A stretch of DNA of 64,000 nt from the NCBI GenBank assembly GCA_964572845.1, contig CAZNFX010000001.1, positions 372,001 to 436,000 on the forward strand. Reading direction: 5' to 3'. Below the pieces are notes generated by a model. That model was not told the origin of the DNA. It did no database searches and worked only from the letters and a program-made list of their open reading frames with translations. Shown piece by piece: positions 45,001 through 52,944 of this stretch. This DNA comes from Bin55 sp964572845 (GTDB taxonomy: Bacteria; Pseudomonadota; Gammaproteobacteria; Pseudomonadales; Azotimanducaceae). How positions within the stretch are numbered: the first letter of the stretch is position 1; each line of letters begins with the position of its first letter. The position numbers were made by a program, and so were the translations under genes.

Positions 45001-45582
45001 AGCAACAGTAGCCCTGTTGGTGACGTTTGCTGCCAGCAGCGAAATGACAGAAAGCCAAAGAAGAAGATTGGGAGCAACATCCAAGAGCAGATATGCCAAT
45101 GCATCGATCGGACTGGTCACTTCGCCTCGAGTTACTCCGCCAAGTGCACCAACTGAGTAGACTAGCTGCTGAGTGATTAGCAAGACCGCAATGCTTGCCC
45201 CTGCCACACAGAGTAGAAGCGCAAACAACGCCAAAATGCGCCCCAGCAACAGTTCGTGATTGCGTACGGCGTGTGCATCAAGGGTTTCTCCGATTCCAAC
45301 ATCCCGGTCCTTGGACTTCAGATCACACGCTAAGAACGCCGCGCCAAGACCGAATACAACCAACACGGCATGCCCGAACGTCACGGTGAAGTATTTGGCG
45401 TCGAACAGACGACCAGTTATCGAAAGAACATACCCAGGACCCTGAGCATATCGAAGGACCAAATAGCAAATAAGTACAGAACCAATACCAGCCGCAAGTA
45501 CAAGCCAAGCTCTGGGTGAGCCCAATTGCACGCGAAGCTCACAGACTGCGGATGCTTTCACCTTTGCCAGCGTGGAGATCAT
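42064..45582 (-). CDS. ABC-2 permease fused to an M1 aminopeptidase-like domain without zinc motif, and a golvesin-like C-terminal domain
   Basis: About 1172 aa from ATG 45582 (an ATG at 45648 is the alternative; neither has a good ribosome site). Residues about 10-330 hold some eight membrane helices of an ABC-2-type permease (ACDLKSKDRDVGIGETLDA in the coupling loop). The middle part aligns with M1-family aminopeptidases by order (RFSLVEVPNGLRGYSGAWPF, SSPGMMMFREW) but no HExxH motif occurs anywhere, so it is not a zinc peptidase. The C-terminal 150 residues resemble the golvesin/xanthan lyase-type domain (GTYKLRVLQESSSNDVTF, YADAVKWVP). No ABC ATPase gene is adjacent. Membrane-bound, with periplasmic folded domains; function unknown. 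Confidence 0.8.
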   Translation of the reverse strand: MISTLAKVKASAVCELRVQLGSPRAWLVLAAGIGSVLICYLVLRYAQGPGYVLSITGRLFDAKYFTVTFGHAVLVVFGLGAAFLACDLKSKDRDVGIGETLDAHAVRNHELLLGRILALFALLLCVAGASIAVLLITQQLVYSVGALGGVTRGEVTSPIDALAYLLLDVAPNLLLWLSVISLLAANVTNRATVALLGCALVIAHFWCSQSLPLHLAGLVGGVGPLIPELPSDLVSWTTNHTATALHRVGLLTIAFGFLVASLSLRGRGDEVRLTVKWCCALVLIGIGATSLIGLVHWHVGAQDNVNVWTEYHAKYSAIPQFDLERIGGFIQIEPGAQMAMELHYFLRIPSDSELDEILLSFNPGMEIGSLSISGKPVGDYTFEHGLLRIPFAIDMVLDGQAELRLSATGKPDRWFGYLDDSLELWDSPRNAGLPYIALGNQASVFERSYVALPPQSRWLPMPGSNYGVSDLSSRPQEFFEVDLEIRVPTGWTIGAPGRKEGTSNDSWTSFRVKPRTPIPNFALLAAEFVARTLQIDDLEIELLIHKVHADRLDYAASYVHRLPELIRPVTDRAKEYGLDYPFERFSLVEVPNGLRGYSGAWPFESVLSSPGMMMFREWSLPTAKFERFLDRYAHLGIQQEDQRSLLAMHYFQAYLDSDRFGGSLRNELWRNFLSFQTRPTGKGARALEFVLRQLTQSVFMSYGNIAIYYTSNVFSAPDVEQQSLLNRLTNRSIPVVNTTIGDPMQYLATQYFKGRSAGWEAMEQPLAAIDSHDDLHFSRKVFAMKGLAISSMLFDALGQESAGRFLSALRSRCVGGTYTFEDIEVLAKELELPVLEHLDSWILEPGLPGFTVEGVRLHKKTDGDETESYRVDVAIRNSESLAGVISAQALSVWEQESYWMLFPMGAVEATLVPPNSTVQVSVTTTQEPKYVAIQPYLSYNRSKWEVLLPDPIEADPNWKGDEAKSLSDEMTEDDHRGIVVDDLDQSFSVANDNLQPEGFLFVNLLRPGVMSQPDFDHGLPRYEFLSKEPQIWSRSNLSGAHGRYRRTTAVGIGSATGGWARFDSNLPATGDWKLYYHLPLEPRQAEQYETMYSMYLGEAAARSQPWGKQGTYKLRVLQESSSNDVTFDAALGHMGWNDLGTYSLESGPITVEVSNESNGTFVYADAVKWVPR

Positions 45583-45934
45583 GAATTCAGTGGTATCCAA
45601 GAATCTTGGATGCTGAGCAGAGGCCCTCCAAGCATTGTGTGCTAGCACTCAATTCCTGCGCTTGCCGATTTGGCAGGACAGTGCAACCGTTCATATGTAT
45701 AGTCCTTGTCTCCAAACCCAGGACGGAACGCGCAAGTTGGGTAGAACATAAGGAGGATTCAACTGACGCCTCTAACGTTACAAACTTCGTCATTGAGAGT
45801 ACCTATCGTACACACGTCCAGCCATTTCTGTTTGTGAACAGACATCTTTAGGCAAACTAGACGTGCAACCTAATCTTGCTCAAGCTCATGTGTGACACAA
45901 TCTGCTATCCTTTACTCTAACAAGTACCCATTGA

Positions 45935-45958
45935 ACAAGCTCAAGTGCATGAGCTTGT
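45935..45958. promoter_or_regulatory. 9-bp inverted repeat upstream of ppx, operator or leader hairpin
   Basis: ACAAGCTCA and TGAGCTTGT (perfect 9-bp arms) enclose AGTGCA, 43 bp before the ppx start. A further CAAGCTCA copy is found about 50 bp upstream. The 418-bp gap 45583-46000 holds no gene; this is its only clear structure. It could be a repressor site or an RNA hairpin in the ppx leader. No Pho box is obvious. Confidence 0.4.
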
Positions 45959-46000
45959 CCTCCCTGTACGTAGAACCAGTATTGACGTCGGCGAAGTTCA

Positions 46001-47524
46001 TTGCAAGCGCAACCTACTTTGATTCATTCGGAGCAATCCGAAGCTGACCAGCTTGACCAGCCGTTCGCCGCGCTTGACTTGGGATCAAATAGCTTTCACC
46101 TGCTTGTTGCATACGACCGTCCGGGACGGCTCCAAGTAATCGATCGACACAGAGAGGTCGTTCGTTTAGCAGCTGGACTTGAGCAAACCCATCGCATCAG
46201 CCGACGCGCGATGGTCGTTGCGATGCGAGCACTTGCCCGTATTGGCGAGCGCATCCGAGATCTTCCCAAACACAACGTTCGTGTAGTGGGGACAAATGCA
46301 TTGCGAACTTCACAAAATCGAGAAGAGTTTATTGAAGCAGCCGAAAAGCTTCTCGGGCAACGCGTAGAGATCATAAGCGGACGAGAGGAAGCACGCCTAA
46401 TCTATCTTGGAGCACTTCACTCACTGGAGGATGGATCGGAGCAACGCATGGTTGTCGATATTGGTGGAGGCAGCACTGAGGTCATTCTTGGCACTAAGTT
46501 CCACCCTCGCATGATGGAGAGTCTCCACATGGGTTGTATTTCAATGACGGAACGATGGTTTGGCGACGGCAAAGTTACCGATAAACGCATGCAACGGGCA
46601 ATGAACAATGCACTGCAGGAACTGAAAGCAATCGAACACACATTCCGCTCGCGTAAATGCGAGTATGCGATCGGAACAAGCGGAACCATACTAGCAACAC
46701 AAAATGCGATCGCGCACGACTCGCCGGTGTCAATCACCAAGAAATCCTTGAACTTGCTACAGCGAAAGGTCGTCGAACTCGGCCATGTTGATCGCATCGT
46801 TGGACTGGTCAATGCTGATCGTGCGCCATTGTTCCCTGGTGGTCTGGCAATCCTAATGGCGTTGTTCAAAGCATTGGACCTAAGCGTCATGCAGGTTTCC
46901 AACGGCGCGCTTCGCGAAGGATTGCTTCACGACTTGCTTGGTCGCATACATGATCGCGATATAAGGGAAAGTTCCGTTAAGGATCTGATGGCACGCTTTA
47001 ATGTCGACACGAAACACGCGGAGAGAGTTTGTGCAGTCGCAATGTTTCTACTTGACCAAGTACAACACGACTGGGAGTTGAAGAATAGCGACCACAGCAA
47101 AGTACTTCGCTGGGGTGCGTACCTCCACGAGATTGGAATGGACATTTCGCACTCTTCGTACCACAAGCATGGGGGTTACTTGCTCCAACATTTCGACATG
47201 GCAGGTTTCTCGTTGCGAGACCAGCATAAGCTTGCATCATTGGTACGAGGGCACCGGCGGGCTTATCCATCGGACTTTGATCAAGACAACCCAGCGATCG
47301 CCAAACTCACAATTCTGTTAAGGCTTGCAGTACTGCTCAAACGCAACCGCAGGGACGAGGCGTTGCCAAAATGCAAGTTGTGCGTGGTAGATTCCGGATT
47401 GCAGCTAGTACTTGATCGCAAGTGGCTCAAGAAACATCGACTGACTTTGCTTGACCTGGAACAAGAATCTGCGTACTTGCAAGCTGCACCCTACCAATTG
47501 AGCATAAAGTCGCAGATGAACTAA
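46001..47524 (+). CDS. ppx: Exopolyphosphatase / guanosine pentaphosphate phosphatase (Ppx/GppA)
   Basis: 507 aa, family-typical. The actin-like ATPase-fold motifs are FAALDLGSNSFHLLVAY (phosphate 1), VVGTNALRTSQNREEF, ISGREEARLIYLGAL, DIGGGSTEVILG (phosphate 2) and AIGTSGTILATQNAI. The C-terminal HD-like part shows LRWGAYLHEIGMDISHSSYH and GHRRAYPSDF. It removes terminal phosphate from polyphosphate or pppGpp in the cytosol. The start is TTG 46001. It converges with ppk, sharing bases 47521-47524, so the polyphosphate-making and -breaking genes are head-to-head at their 3' ends. Confidence 0.95.
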   Translation: MQAQPTLIHSEQSEADQLDQPFAALDLGSNSFHLLVAYDRPGRLQVIDRHREVVRLAAGLEQTHRISRRAMVVAMRALARIGERIRDLPKHNVRVVGTNALRTSQNREEFIEAAEKLLGQRVEIISGREEARLIYLGALHSLEDGSEQRMVVDIGGGSTEVILGTKFHPRMMESLHMGCISMTERWFGDGKVTDKRMQRAMNNALQELKAIEHTFRSRKCEYAIGTSGTILATQNAIAHDSPVSITKKSLNLLQRKVVELGHVDRIVGLVNADRAPLFPGGLAILMALFKALDLSVMQVSNGALREGLLHDLLGRIHDRDIRESSVKDLMARFNVDTKHAERVCAVAMFLLDQVQHDWELKNSDHSKVLRWGAYLHEIGMDISHSSYHKHGGYLLQHFDMAGFSLRDQHKLASLVRGHRRAYPSDFDQDNPAIAKLTILLRLAVLLKRNRRDEALPKCKLCVVDSGLQLVLDRKWLKKHRLTLLDLEQESAYLQAAPYQLSIKSQMN

Positions 47525-49602
47525 GAGTACTCTGCTAACTGGGTCAAGAGCGATTCCTGGGCGCTAATGGATTCTCCGCCGGACTCACTGCATTCCAGCG
47601 GAAGATAGGAACCATCCGACTGCAGTAGCCAAGCTTGACTGTTGTCCTCTAGATACTTATTGAGACTATGTAGGGCGATGCGCCTCCCAAGTTCTGGGTC
47701 TTCGATCGGATAGCAGGTTTCCACGCGACGGAAGAAATTTCGGGCCATCCAATCGGCGCTGGAAAGATAGGTTATCGAATGTCCGCCGTTTTCAAAACGG
47801 AATATACGAGCATGCTCCAAGAATCGTCCAATGATCGACCGTACTTCGATATTCTCGGAAACGTCTGGGACACCTGGGCGTAGTGAACACATTCCGCGAA
47901 CAATCAGCTGTATCTTCACTCCAGCTTGAGAGGCGCGGTAGAGTTCCTTTATTATTCCTGGCTCTACCAGCGAATTCATCTTTGCAACAACCCCAGCGGG
48001 TTTGCCAGCTTTATGGTGTTCGATTTCTCGTCGAATGTATTGGCAAATCCTGTCGTAGAGCGTGAAAGGTGATTGAAGCACTTTCTTGAGTTTTCCGGAT
48101 TGACCTGTTGAGGTCAATTGACGAAACAATTGCTCAACATCGGCACCCATATCTGGATCACATGTCATCAATCCGTAGTCGGTGTAGACGCGTGCAGTTC
48201 CTGCGTGATAATTGCCAGTGCCCAAGTGAACGTAGCGACGGAGACCCTCGCGTTCGCGCCTGATCACCAAGATCATTTTGGAGTGGGTCTTGTACCCTAC
48301 AACTCCGTAAACTACTTGCGCGCCTGCCTCCTGCAGTTCGGTTGCCAGTTCGATATTGTCTGCTTCATCAAATCGTGCTCGCAATTCGATGACAACAAGC
48401 ACTTCCTTACCGTTCGATGCAGCATCAATTAGAGCTTTTACGACCGCCGAGTCTGCGCCTGTGCGATAGAGAGTTTGTCTGATGGCCAATACATCAGGGT
48501 CTTTGGCCGCCTGGCGGAGGAATTCGAGCACGGGAACAAAGGACTCGAACGGATGGTGCAATAGGACATCGCGACCGCGAATTACGCTGAAAATATCGGC
48601 AGCCTGCAGCAATCGATCTGGTATGCGAGGCGAAAACGACGCGAACTTTAAGTCGGGACGATCAATCAGGTCCGGAATGCTGTTCAGACGCATCAAGTTC
48701 ACGGGTCCATTGCACAAATAGACATCTTCGCTCGTCAATCCAAATTGCGAACTAAGAAAATCGAGAATCGGTTCTGCACAAGAGTTGTCGATTTCTAGGC
48801 GAACTTCGTCGCCAAAGCGTCTGCTTGGCAGTTCCCCCTCGAGTGCTCTCCTTAGGTCTGTTATTTCTTCTTCATCTACAAACAGATCGCTATTTCGGGT
48901 AACGCGGAATTGATGGCACCCAGTAACCTTCATTCCTTGAAAGAGGTCTCCCACATGGGCATGAATGATCGAGCTAAGAAAAACAAAATCGAAATCGTGA
49001 ACGGCCACTTCGGGTGGCAGCTTTACAACCCGCGGCAGGGCGCGAGGAGCTTGTACTACCGCCATGCCCCCACTTCGGCCAAAGGCATCTTGACCGTCCA
49101 ACTGGACTATAAAGTTCAAGCTCTTGTTTAGCACCCTAGGAAATGGATGGGCTGGATCCAATCCCATAGGGCTAAGAATTGGTGCTAATTCCTCTCTGAA
49201 GAAGTCCTTAACCCAGCTCCTCTGCGCGTCATTCCACTCCTCTCGCCTGAGAAAGTAGATCCCTTCACTGCGGAGTGCAGGCCAGAGCATGTCGTTGAGC
49301 ACGACATACTGTTCGTTGACGATTTCGTGTGCGACTACCGAAATTCGTGAGAGTTGCTCTTCAGGGGACAAATTGTCCGGTCCGCGCTGGGCCGAGCCGT
49401 ATTCGACCTGCTGCTTAAGTCCCGCAGCTCGAATTTCGAAGAATTCATCGAGGTTGGAACTAGCGATGCATAGATAGCGGAGGCGCTCTAGCAAGGGGTA
49501 GGAGTCTCGTTTCGCTTGTGCTAGAACACGTCGATTGAACTCTAGTAGTGAAAGCTCGCGATTGATGTATAGTGCGGGATCGCTGAGGTCTATCGGATCC
49601 AC
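47521..49602 (-). CDS. ppk1: Polyphosphate kinase 1
   Basis: 693 aa. N-terminal domain YINRELSLLEFNRRVLAQA, then LGTGNYHAGTARVYTDYG and the autophosphorylated His in VVGYKTHSKMILVIRR, with the second catalytic His in the LGTGNYHAG segment. VLAIRQTLYRTGADSAVV is the nucleotide-binding stretch. It makes long-chain polyphosphate from ATP at the inner membrane. The start is GTG at 49602, 33 bp from the divergent cmoA start, so their promoters must overlap genes or be very compact. It converges with ppx with a 4-bp overlap. Confidence 0.95.
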   Translation of the reverse strand: MDPIDLSDPALYINRELSLLEFNRRVLAQAKRDSYPLLERLRYLCIASSNLDEFFEIRAAGLKQQVEYGSAQRGPDNLSPEEQLSRISVVAHEIVNEQYVVLNDMLWPALRSEGIYFLRREEWNDAQRSWVKDFFREELAPILSPMGLDPAHPFPRVLNKSLNFIVQLDGQDAFGRSGGMAVVQAPRALPRVVKLPPEVAVHDFDFVFLSSIIHAHVGDLFQGMKVTGCHQFRVTRNSDLFVDEEEITDLRRALEGELPSRRFGDEVRLEIDNSCAEPILDFLSSQFGLTSEDVYLCNGPVNLMRLNSIPDLIDRPDLKFASFSPRIPDRLLQAADIFSVIRGRDVLLHHPFESFVPVLEFLRQAAKDPDVLAIRQTLYRTGADSAVVKALIDAASNGKEVLVVIELRARFDEADNIELATELQEAGAQVVYGVVGYKTHSKMILVIRREREGLRRYVHLGTGNYHAGTARVYTDYGLMTCDPDMGADVEQLFRQLTSTGQSGKLKKVLQSPFTLYDRICQYIRREIEHHKAGKPAGVVAKMNSLVEPGIIKELYRASQAGVKIQLIVRGMCSLRPGVPDVSENIEVRSIIGRFLEHARIFRFENGGHSITYLSSADWMARNFFRRVETCYPIEDPELGRRIALHSLNKYLEDNSQAWLLQSDGSYLPLECSESGGESISAQESLLTQLAEYS

Positions 49603-49635
49603 CTGATTGAACTGTCAATTTGTTACTATCTTATC

Positions 49636-50355
49636 ATGCTTAATGAAAAAAAGGAAATGGGACGAGATCGCGTCTACAAGGAAAAACAAGCGAAAGTAAC
49701 CCCATTCGAGTTCAATTCCGAGGTAGTTTCGGTCTTTCCTGACATGGTTCAACGATCCATTCCAGGCTATAGCACTGTCGTTCAGATGTCCGGCATTATT
49801 GCCTCGCAAATGCTTACTTCAGGCACGGTGTGTTACGACCTAGGCTGCTCGTTGGGTGCCTCGACGCGGTCAGTCCTAAATGCCGTGGGCGACGCCGCCG
49901 TAACAGTTGTTGGAGTGGACTCGTCAGCCCCCATGGTCCACGAGGCCAGAAAACGAATATCCGATCCACGCGTCGAGTTTCATGTCGCCGATGTGCGTAG
50001 CTTTAATTTCGAGCCGGCTAAAGTGATGATTCTGAACTTTGTCCTTCAATTTGTAGGACCTAATGATCGGGAGGCCCTACTACGAAACATTCGTGCCGCA
50101 TTGGAGCCGAATGGACTGTTGATCGTCTCGGAGAAAATCAACGCAATCCCTGAGTTTGAAGATCTACACCTTCAGTTCAAAAAATTTAATGATTACAGCG
50201 ATTTAGAGATAGCGCAAAAGCGGCAAGCTCTAGAGAACGTAATGCGCATCAATTCCTCATCGGAGCATCTCGCACGACTCTCCAGGACAGGATTCAAGAA
50301 TCCCAGAATGTGGTATCAGTGCCTCAACTGGGCGTCCTTCCTTGCCAACGCATGA
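49636..50355 (+). CDS. cmoA: Carboxy-S-adenosyl-L-methionine synthase CmoA
   Basis: 239 aa, close in length to E. coli CmoA. Family signatures are VVSVFPDMVQRSIPGYSTVV, the SAM motif VCYDLGCSLGASTRS, VVGVDSSAPMVHEARKRI and MILNFVLQFVGPNDREALL. CmoA converts SAM and prephenate to carboxy-SAM, which CmoB uses to modify uridine 34 of certain tRNAs to 5-oxyacetyluridine in the cytosol. The ATG at 49636 is the first of two (49636 and 49648); no ribosome site is clear. Followed by cmoB with a 4-bp overlap. Confidence 0.96.
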   Translation: MLNEKKEMGRDRVYKEKQAKVTPFEFNSEVVSVFPDMVQRSIPGYSTVVQMSGIIASQMLTSGTVCYDLGCSLGASTRSVLNAVGDAAVTVVGVDSSAPMVHEARKRISDPRVEFHVADVRSFNFEPAKVMILNFVLQFVGPNDREALLRNIRAALEPNGLLIVSEKINAIPEFEDLHLQFKKFNDYSDLEIAQKRQALENVMRINSSSEHLARLSRTGFKNPRMWYQCLNWASFLANA

Positions 50356-51281
50356 ATTTTGTCGAAAGCCTGCACACCAATTGGGAACTTTTCGGTTGCG
50401 AGACACGGATCGATCAATTACGACACGGTGACCTTCACAAATGGCTAAACGTGTTGAACGAGCTGCCGCGAATCAGGGGAGTTGAGTTTTGCAGTGGCCA
50501 AGTAGTCCAAACTTCAAGCACTAGTGATCTTTCGAGCGTAGACTATGCCAAACTCGTTCGCGCAGTGGAGAACCTAGTACCGTGGCGCAAAGGGCCATTC
50601 TCGTTTTTTGGTATCGACATCGATTCGGAGTGGAGATCCGACTACAAGTGGTCACGAGTCAAGAATCATCTGAATTTAAACGCAAAGTGCATCTTGGATG
50701 TTGGCTCGGGCAATGGCTACTTTGGCTATCGCATGCTTGAGGCAGGAGCTAAGTCCGTCACAGGACTTGACTCTTCGCTCCTCGCGGTAATGCAGAATGC
50801 GCTAATCAATCACTACGCGCAACAAGCAAACGTCGTTGTTCCTGTTCGGTTCGAAAGTGGAGCTTGGAGTCAGACCTACGACACTGTATTTTCTATGGGA
50901 GTGCTATACCATCAACGTGACCACGGTTCCCACCTTCGAGAGTTGCGACGTTCCTTGCGCTCAGGTGGAACACTAGTGTTGGAATCCATTGTTGCCAACA
51001 TTCCCATTTATCCAAACGGTCGCTACGCTCGAATGAGGAATGTTTGGTGTATTCCGAGCATAAGCTCAATTACCGACGCATTGACTGAGATAGGCTTTGT
51101 CGATGTACGAGTTGTTAGTGTCACCACAACCACGTCTGAGGAGCAGCGACGTACAAGACACATGCCGTTTGAGTCGTTAAGCGACTCACTCATGGCGACT
51201 GACAAATCCCTGACCGTTGAAGGATACCCCGCTCCAAAACGAGCGGTTATTCTTGCCGAAAGGAATCGGGAGCTGGATTGA
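50352..51281 (+). CDS. cmoB: tRNA U34 carboxymethyltransferase CmoB
   Basis: 309 aa from ATG 50352, which overlaps the cmoA stop (ATGA); an in-frame upstream start at 50310 would overlap 45 bp and is unlikely. Motifs: GPFSFFGIDIDSEWRSDYKW (substrate-binding), the SAM motif CILDVGSGNGYFGYRMLEAG, VTGLDSSLLAVMQN, MGVLYHQRDHGSHLRELRRS and MRNVWCIPSISS. It transfers the carboxymethyl group from carboxy-SAM to 5-hydroxyuridine 34 of tRNA, widening wobble decoding. Coupled to cmoA; a compact two-gene operon. Confidence 0.96.
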   Translation: MNFVESLHTNWELFGCETRIDQLRHGDLHKWLNVLNELPRIRGVEFCSGQVVQTSSTSDLSSVDYAKLVRAVENLVPWRKGPFSFFGIDIDSEWRSDYKWSRVKNHLNLNAKCILDVGSGNGYFGYRMLEAGAKSVTGLDSSLLAVMQNALINHYAQQANVVVPVRFESGAWSQTYDTVFSMGVLYHQRDHGSHLRELRRSLRSGGTLVLESIVANIPIYPNGRYARMRNVWCIPSISSITDALTEIGFVDVRVVSVTTTTSEEQRRTRHMPFESLSDSLMATDKSLTVEGYPAPKRAVILAERNRELD

Positions 51282-51356
51282 CGTGCGACCGCCGCAGTTA
51301 AGGTCAGTTGCGTAGAATGAGCTTGCACAGCAAATGGAATTTCCACTGAACTGGGC

Positions 51357-51764
51357 ATGGCTTCTCCGCTACGACTAACGTTTTCTCGATATCGCAAGCA
51401 CAAGGCTCTAATTCTTGAAATCTACGAAATCTTTGTAGATTCACCTAAGCGACTATTGCACCCAATTGAGATTTCCCGAGAATGCGGCTTGCATATGCTC
51501 GATGTCATAGAAATTTTGGAGTCTGCTCCAGAAATTTTTTTGAGACTGCCATCGACCCGTCAGAGCGTAACCAAATACGGACTACGACCTTCAATTGCGG
51601 TTCAATCTCAAGCAGAGATTGAGCAGTTCATTGCAAGGCGAGCAAAGAGAGAGACCTATTTGTTCTTTGCTGTGGTCAGTATTGTCGTGCTTGTTTTTGT
51701 AGTTGTAGCGCTCTCCACGGTGCCTTATTTGATATCGATGTTCCATGAATCACAACAACAATAG
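51357..51764 (+). CDS. Small winged-helix-like protein with C-terminal membrane helix
   Basis: 135 aa. Residues about 10-80 may be a winged helix (ILEIYEIFVDSPKRLLHPIE, GLHMLDVIEILESAPEIFLR), which would suit nucleic acid or protein contacts. Residues about 98-122 are one membrane helix (LFFAVVSIVVLVFVVVALST), leaving a short tail. Such membrane-tethered HTH proteins are unusual. It is not recognised as a named family. It lies 75 bp after cmoB and 59 bp before the acyl-CoA dehydrogenase, so may share transcription with either. Confidence 0.7.
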   Translation: MASPLRLTFSRYRKHKALILEIYEIFVDSPKRLLHPIEISRECGLHMLDVIEILESAPEIFLRLPSTRQSVTKYGLRPSIAVQSQAEIEQFIARRAKRETYLFFAVVSIVVLVFVVVALSTVPYLISMFHESQQQ

Positions 51765-51823
51765 ACATATCTGCATTTTCGGACGGATGCAGGTTCGGCA
51801 GGGCATCGCTCCACGTTGTTGAA

Positions 51824-52939
51824 ATGCCTGAGTCGATAAGCGAGTCTCAGCGGCAGTTTCTCAAGAGAATTGAGAAACTTTGTGAGAGAGTATTGCAGAC
51901 AAGAGCGCAAGACCTGCCTGCATCTGAGGCATCTAGGCAAGTTCGAGAGCTATCGCAAAGCGCAGGAGTTTGGTCGTTCAACCATCCCTCGGATCTTGGC
52001 GGACCTGTAAATCGCTCACTTGTCGAGCTCGTCGTGCTGCACGACACGCTAGCATCCCACAATCTGTGCCAGGTTTCTGGTTTGTTTGGTCCTACACCCG
52101 GATTGCTGGCAAACGCGACCGAACCTCTTCGCAGTACGCACTTAATGCCATTTTTGAGAGGTGACAAGCGTGCTGCGTTCGGATTCACTGAACCAGACGA
52201 CGCACAGCTACATACATATGCAACCAAAGGAAATGGGTTGCTCGTTGTAAATGGTCAAAAATCCTATGTGACAGGAGGCCATACGGCCGACTTCATCAAT
52301 ACATTGGTCGAGATCGAAGACATCGGACCGAGCATGGTAGTAATTGATCGACAATGCCCCGGAGTAGCTATTGAGAAAGTCTTTTCCTCTTCAGAGGGGA
52401 GTAGCCATGCCTATTTGACTTTCCGCGATGTAAAGGTGCCAACAACAAACATCGTCGGTAAACCTGGCGAAGGATTGCCACGAGCAATGAACCAGATAAC
52501 AGACACAAGATTGGTGCTCTCTGCCCAGAGTGCTGGGCTCGCACGCTGGGTGATTGGTCAAGTGTCTAAGCACATTCGGGCTCCACATCGGAGCGGTCAG
52601 CCCCTTGCGTCCCGGGAAGGGATTCGAATGCGCTATGCAGAGATGCGAATAAAAGCCTTTGCCATGCGTAGCATGGTCTACCGTGCAGCCAGAATTGCGG
52701 ATTCTGGCCAAAACTCGATTAACGAAGTGATTGCTAGCAAAGTTTTCTGTACAGAAGCAATTGGTGAGATCGTGGATACGGCGATACAGCTAACAGGAGG
52801 AAACTCGCTTAGAGTTGGCCATCCACTGGAGCAAATTCAACGATTGGTGCGTTCGTGGAGGTTGGCAGAAGGAGCGAGCGACATCTTGCGGCTAAATTTG
52901 GCTCGCGGCGACCTGGATCTCAATAAGGGCACACTCTGA
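51824..52939 (+). CDS. Acyl-CoA dehydrogenase family protein
   Basis: 371 aa. N-terminal helices include LHDTLASHNLCQVSGLFGPT; the FAD-domain block is AAFGFTEPDDAQLHTYATKG and VNGQKSYVTGGHTADFINTL; the C-terminal FAD/catalytic segment reads LVRSWRLAEGASDILRLNLA, with Glu where family members have YEGT. The sequence is typical and about 380 residues long as expected. It oxidises an acyl-CoA to the enoyl-CoA and passes electrons to ETF. The substrate cannot be read. It is convergent with the Smr gene, 5 bp apart. Confidence 0.9.
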   Translation: MPESISESQRQFLKRIEKLCERVLQTRAQDLPASEASRQVRELSQSAGVWSFNHPSDLGGPVNRSLVELVVLHDTLASHNLCQVSGLFGPTPGLLANATEPLRSTHLMPFLRGDKRAAFGFTEPDDAQLHTYATKGNGLLVVNGQKSYVTGGHTADFINTLVEIEDIGPSMVVIDRQCPGVAIEKVFSSSEGSSHAYLTFRDVKVPTTNIVGKPGEGLPRAMNQITDTRLVLSAQSAGLARWVIGQVSKHIRAPHRSGQPLASREGIRMRYAEMRIKAFAMRSMVYRAARIADSGQNSINEVIASKVFCTEAIGEIVDTAIQLTGGNSLRVGHPLEQIQRLVRSWRLAEGASDILRLNLARGDLDLNKGTL

Positions 52940-52944
52940 GGAAA

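Noticed and set aside
42064..45582. Active zinc aminopeptidase
   Set aside because: No HExxH motif in the whole protein, so the M1 call is only for fold resemblance.
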